Below the pieces are notes generated by a model, which worked only from the letters and a program-made list of their open reading frames with translations, did no database searches and was not told where the DNA came from. From contig JAQBWI010000042.1 of NCBI GenBank assembly GCA_027625355.1, positions 1 through 8,827 of the forward strand: a DNA stretch of 8,827 nucleotides, written 5' to 3'. This DNA comes from Pseudomonadota bacterium. GTDB taxonomy: Bacteria; Pseudomonadota; Alphaproteobacteria; HIMB59; GCA-002718135. Made by a program: the position numbers and the translations under genes. The first letter of the stretch is position 1. Every line of letters starts with the position of its first letter. Shown here piece by piece: positions 5,794-8,827 of this stretch.

Positions 5794-7167
5794 TTATAAA
5801 TCAAAAACTTTACCAGGATTCATAATATTATTTGGATCAAAACTTTTTTTAATTAGCTTCATAAAAGGAATATTATCAGGATGTTGTTTTAGTAAGTATT
5901 CTTTTTTTTGAAGACCAATACCATGCTCTCCAGTTATAGTTCCCTCAAGCTTTAGAGCCATATCAACTAATTTATCACTAAAATCTCTAATATATTTATA
6001 TTCATTTTCTTTTTTTGGATCATAGATAACGGTTACATGAAAATTTCCATCTCCAACATGCCCTACCATTGGAGCTTTTAGTCCATTATTTTGAATTTCA
6101 TTTTCTGCAAATTGAATACATTCTACTAAATTGGATATAGGAACACAGACATCTGTAGCATAAACTCTTATGTTATCACCTTGAGCTTTAACTGAATAGT
6201 ATACATTATGTCTTGCTTTCCATATTTTGTTTCTTTCTTCTGTTGTTGTCGCCCAAGCGAAGTCACTACCACTATGACCCTTTGAAATTTCTTCGACAAT
6301 TTCAATAGATTCTTTATTTGTACTTTCACTCCCATGAAATTCATAAAATAAAGTTGGCAACGATTTCAGGTTTTCTAATTTTGAATATTCAATACTAATG
6401 TCAATTTGATCTTTATTTAATAGTTCAATTCGAGCAATGGAAACGCCATATTGAATAATTTCTTGTGCAGTTAAAACAGCAGACTCTAGATCTTGGAATT
6501 GACATACAGCGCTCATAATACTTTCTGGAATTGGTGATAATTTAAGTTGCACTTCAGTAATAATCCCAAGTGTTCCTTCCGATCCAACAAATAGATTGGT
6601 TAGGTTGTAACCTGCGGAAGATTTTTTAGCTCTTGTCCCAGTTGAAATAATATCACCATTAGCCAAGACTACTGTTAATCCCATAACAACAGTGCGCATA
6701 GTGCCATATTTTACAGCCATTGTCCCAGATGCAGAACAGGCTGCCATACCGCCTAAAGCTGCGTTTGCTCCTGGATCAATTGGAAAAAAAATCCCTCGAT
6801 CTTTTAAGTTTTCATTTAATTGCTCTCTTGATACGTTAGCTTGAACCCTGCAATCAAAGTCTTCAGCATTTACTGTCAAAATTTTATCAAATTTTTCTAG
6901 TGAGATTGTTATTCCTTCAGAATTTCCCACTGCATGACCTTCTAGTGATGTTCCTGTGCCATATGGCACTACAGGAGTTTTATGTTTATTACATAATTTT
7001 AAAACTTTAGATAATTCTTCATTTGAATTTGGAAATACTACCGCTTGTGGACTAACAGGATCGTATGCATCTTCACCTTTAGAAAAATTTACTAAAACAG
7101 AATCTGAAGTAGTAAATCTCTCACCTAACAAGTCTATAAGTTCTTTTTGCAATAGAGTATTTTTCAT
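5794..7167 (-). CDS. FAD-linked oxidase, D-lactate dehydrogenase (cytochrome)-like
   Basis: This 457-residue flavoprotein of the VAO/GlcD family would oxidise a D-2-hydroxy acid, most likely D-lactate to pyruvate, passing electrons to the respiratory chain. The FAD domain shows VVPYGTGTSLEGH (66-78), DPGANAALGGMAAC (131-144) and GYNLTNLFVGSEGTLGI (186-202). The C-terminal domain has the metal/substrate motif MVGHVGDGNFH (367-377), TGEHGIG (412-418) and the closing NPGK (450-453). The LEGH version of the first loop resembles LDHD/Dld1-type enzymes more than GlcD, but glycolate or 2-hydroxyglutarate cannot be excluded. There is no signal peptide. It is convergent to the sugar operon and divergent from the hydrolase, so not co-transcribed with either. 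Lactate is a possible end product of deoxysugar breakdown, usually the L-isomer, so a functional link is only speculative. No Shine-Dalgarno is evident upstream of its ATG. Confidence 0.92.
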   Translation of the reverse strand: MKNTLLQKELIDLLGERFTTSDSVLVNFSKGEDAYDPVSPQAVVFPNSNEELSKVLKLCNKHKTPVVPYGTGTSLEGHAVGNSEGITISLEKFDKILTVNAEDFDCRVQANVSREQLNENLKDRGIFFPIDPGANAALGGMAACSASGTMAVKYGTMRTVVMGLTVVLANGDIISTGTRAKKSSAGYNLTNLFVGSEGTLGIITEVQLKLSPIPESIMSAVCQFQDLESAVLTAQEIIQYGVSIARIELLNKDQIDISIEYSKLENLKSLPTLFYEFHGSESTNKESIEIVEEISKGHSGSDFAWATTTEERNKIWKARHNVYYSVKAQGDNIRVYATDVCVPISNLVECIQFAENEIQNNGLKAPMVGHVGDGNFHVTVIYDPKKENEYKYIRDFSDKLVDMALKLEGTITGEHGIGLQKKEYLLKQHPDNIPFMKLIKKSFDPNNIMNPGKVFDL

Positions 7168-7214
7168 ATAATACTTTTATATTATCAAATATAAAAAAAA
7201 AGGAAATCTATAAT
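7141..7214 (+). promoter_or_regulatory. Divergent promoter region; perfect -10 box for the hydrolase gene
   Basis: On the plus strand TATAAT (7167-7172) matches the sigma70 -10 consensus and would start transcription near 7179, about 36 bases before ATG 7215. The -35 is poor: TTTTTG at 17-base spacing, or TTGCAA (7147-7152) at a short 14-base spacing. The box overlaps the first codon of the minus-strand dehydrogenase. For that gene, GATAAT on the minus strand (7186 to 7181) is a possible -10 and would give a nearly leaderless transcript. AGGA (7201-7204) serves as the hydrolase ribosome binding site. Assignments are by consensus only. Confidence 0.4.
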
Positions 7215-8405
7215 ATGGAACAGCTTAATAAAATTTTTACTAAACATATTGATGAAGGTAGATTTCCTGGAATACAATGGCAAATTAATATTAAAGATAA
7301 AATTTATTCAGGTAAAATTGGATATAATAATATTGAAACAAAAGTTCCCGTATTAGATAATACTATTTATAGAATATGGTCGATGACTAAACCTGTTGTT
7401 GCTGTAGCCGCTCTTCAATTGCTTGAGCAAAAAAAAATAAAACTTGATGATTTAGTTACCAAATACCTTCCTGAGTTTTCTAATCTTAAAGTATTAAAAA
7501 AGGAAAACGCCTCAATTGATGATGTTGAGGATTTAAAAATAAATCCTACTATAAAAGATCTTTTTCTTCATACTGCAGGATTTTCATATAATTTTTTAGC
7601 AGATCCAATTGGAAGAAAGTATGATGAAGTAAAATTATTCCATTCAGATACGACAACATTGGAAGAAGAAATAAAAAAATTATCAGAATTACCATTGCTT
7701 TATCAACCTAAAAATAAATGGGTTTACTCTGTATCTATGGATGTTTTAGGAAGAGTTTTAGAGGTAGTTCTTGATGACACTCTTCAAAATATTTTACAAA
7801 AAAATATTTTTGACCCTTTGGATATGAATGAAACTAAGTTTACAGTTCCTTTAGATTCAGAAAATAGATTAATGAAAACATATGAGTATGATAAGGTTAA
7901 TTCTAAATTACATGGTCAGAAGATTGAACCACAAAAAATAGGTAATTATAAATATCCTTTGTATGAAAAAAATTATGCAAGAGGTGGCCATGGATTATTT
8001 TCAACAATTAGTGATTATTCTATTTTTGCTAAGATGTTACACACCGGCAAGAGTTTGACCGGTCATACTATTTTACAAGAAAAAACTCTAAATTTAATGT
8101 CTAAAAATGCATTAGAGGATTATTTTTTTCCCATTGAAATTCCAACTATTGGTATGGTTAGAGATGAAAATTATGTAAATGATTTGCAAGCTTACGGTTG
8201 GGGTCTAGGTTGTAGAACCTTAATGGATCCATCGAAAAATAATAATTTAGGTTCCGCAGGAGAATTTGGTTGGGCAGGAGCGGCATCTACTTATTTTTTA
8301 GTTGATAACAGTAAAGAAATGACAGCTTTAGTTATGACTCAAGTTTTAAATGGTAGTCCTGAATTAAAAAATGATTTTTACAAGTTTATCTATACAAATT
8401 TTTAA
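7215..8405 (+). CDS. Serine hydrolase, class C beta-lactamase / family VIII esterase type
   Basis: This 396-residue enzyme has the penicillin-binding/beta-lactamase fold. The catalytic SxxK is S56-M-T-K59 in WSMTKPVVAVAALQLL. HTAGF (119-123) is a family landmark. The second catalytic tyrosine is Y171 in YSVSMDVLGR, where esterases have Y-S-V in place of lactamase YxN. GGHGLFST lies at 257-264. The KTG-like element is W353-A-G355 inside GEFGWAGAASTYF (349-361), as in family VIII esterases (WGG/WAG). Together these favour an esterase or amidase over a true beta-lactamase. No signal peptide is visible, so it is probably cytoplasmic. Start 7215 has AGGA ten bases upstream. It is followed six bases later by a transporter gene, likely in the same transcript. 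The natural substrate is unknown. Confidence 0.92.
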   Translation: MEQLNKIFTKHIDEGRFPGIQWQINIKDKIYSGKIGYNNIETKVPVLDNTIYRIWSMTKPVVAVAALQLLEQKKIKLDDLVTKYLPEFSNLKVLKKENASIDDVEDLKINPTIKDLFLHTAGFSYNFLADPIGRKYDEVKLFHSDTTTLEEEIKKLSELPLLYQPKNKWVYSVSMDVLGRVLEVVLDDTLQNILQKNIFDPLDMNETKFTVPLDSENRLMKTYEYDKVNSKLHGQKIEPQKIGNYKYPLYEKNYARGGHGLFSTISDYSIFAKMLHTGKSLTGHTILQEKTLNLMSKNALEDYFFPIEIPTIGMVRDENYVNDLQAYGWGLGCRTLMDPSKNNNLGSAGEFGWAGAASTYFLVDNSKEMTALVMTQVLNGSPELKNDFYKFIYTNF

Positions 8406-8411
8406 TTAATA

Positions 8412-8827
8412 ATGTTTAAATTTAAGTCAGTTGAGACACTTGGAATGATGTTTGCTGTTATGGCTTATTTCTCATTTTCTCTTTTGGATGCTGTTCAAAA
8501 AACAGCTATTATTTACCATTCTGTTTTTCAATTATTGTTTATAAAATATTGTTTTGTTTTAATTTTATCTTTTTTTGAATCACGAAGAAAAAAAAATTAT
8601 TCATTTTATAAGTCAGGCAATATTAAAATTCAACTTTTACGAAGTGTTTTATCTATTATTGAGTCTGGATGTTTTATTTTATCTTTTAGATATTTAACAT
8701 TAGCAGATGCGCACAGCATTGCTTCCTTAACTCCCGTTTTAGTAGTGGCTTTGTCAGCTATTATTTTAAGAGAGCATGTTTCTTTAAAAACATGGATTGC
8801 AATTTTTGTAGGTTTTATTGGTGTGCT
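8412..8827 (+). CDS. DMT/EamA-family membrane transporter (5' part, cut by window end)
   Basis: An open frame from ATG 8412 continues through the window end, giving 138 visible codons. It encodes a polytopic membrane protein with hydrophobic segments near 10-28, 37-56, 75-93, 100-118 and 127 onward. Charged loops include ESRRKKN (56-62). YLTLADAHSIASLTPVLVV (94-112) and the following ILREH (118-122) are typical of the first EamA repeat, which normally reads as small residues, a P in helix 4, then an E-R/H motif. Members export or import metabolites such as amino acids or nucleotide-related compounds; the substrate cannot be guessed. It starts six bases after the hydrolase stop without a Shine-Dalgarno. 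M12/M13 (8445/8448) are alternative starts but would trim the first helix. Confidence 0.88.
   Translation, partial: MFKFKSVETLGMMFAVMAYFSFSLLDAVQKTAIIYHSVFQLLFIKYCFVLILSFFESRRKKNYSFYKSGNIKIQLLRSVLSIIESGCFILSFRYLTLADAHSIASLTPVLVVALSAIILREHVSLKTWIAIFVGFIGV

Noticed and set aside
6956..7171. 71-codon plus-strand open frame opposite the start of the flavoprotein.
   Set aside because: Antisense shadow of strongly conserved FAD-domain sequence.
7215..8405. Annotation as an antibiotic-resistance beta-lactamase.
   Set aside because: No signal peptide is visible, YSV replaces YxN and WAG replaces KTG; these point to the esterase-like branch of the fold.

Overview
The window is a compact, strongly A+T-rich stretch of bacterial DNA (roughly 70% A+T by eye). 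Coding density is very high: genes often overlap by a few bases, many lack a clear Shine-Dalgarno, and the longest gap is about 160 bases. Gene content (a rhizobial-type deoxysugar ABC importer, an L-rhamnose mutarotase and sugar dehydrogenases) together with this style suggests a streamlined marine alphaproteobacterium, such as a SAR11-like or AEGEAN-169/HIMB59-like lineage. That placement is inference; the window has no marker gene to settle it.

Left block (1-5632, plus strand): one probable operon. After the tail of a possible upstream gene come a double-domain sugar ABC ATPase, two different CUT2-type permeases, an SDR dehydrogenase, an L-rhamnose (or L-fucose) mutarotase of exactly 104 residues, and a Gfo/Idh/MocA dehydrogenase. 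Spacing is -4, -8, +12, +13 and +2 bases. The set reads as uptake of a 6-deoxyhexose (L-rhamnose or L-fucose), interconversion of its anomers, and oxidation without phosphorylation. The solute-binding protein, lactonase, dehydratase and any regulator are not visible and may lie upstream. The ATPase gene carries a frameshift confined to a 17-base interval (647-663). The protein reads as normal family sequence on both sides, so this is either a recent lesion or a sequence error.

Middle (5633-5793): a 161-base convergent gap with weak A/T-only inverted repeats and a doubtful 30-codon ORF. Then, on the minus strand, an intact FAD-dependent D-lactate dehydrogenase-type enzyme (5794-7167).

Right block (7215-8827, plus strand): transcribed divergently from the dehydrogenase across a 47-base spacer. 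It holds a serine hydrolase of the class C beta-lactamase/family VIII esterase type, followed 6 bases later by a DMT/EamA-family transporter that runs off the window end. No mobile elements, CRISPR arrays, tRNA or rRNA genes were seen. The most notable points are the frameshift, the unresolved sugar specificity and dehydrogenase roles, and several active-site substitutions in the catabolic enzymes.
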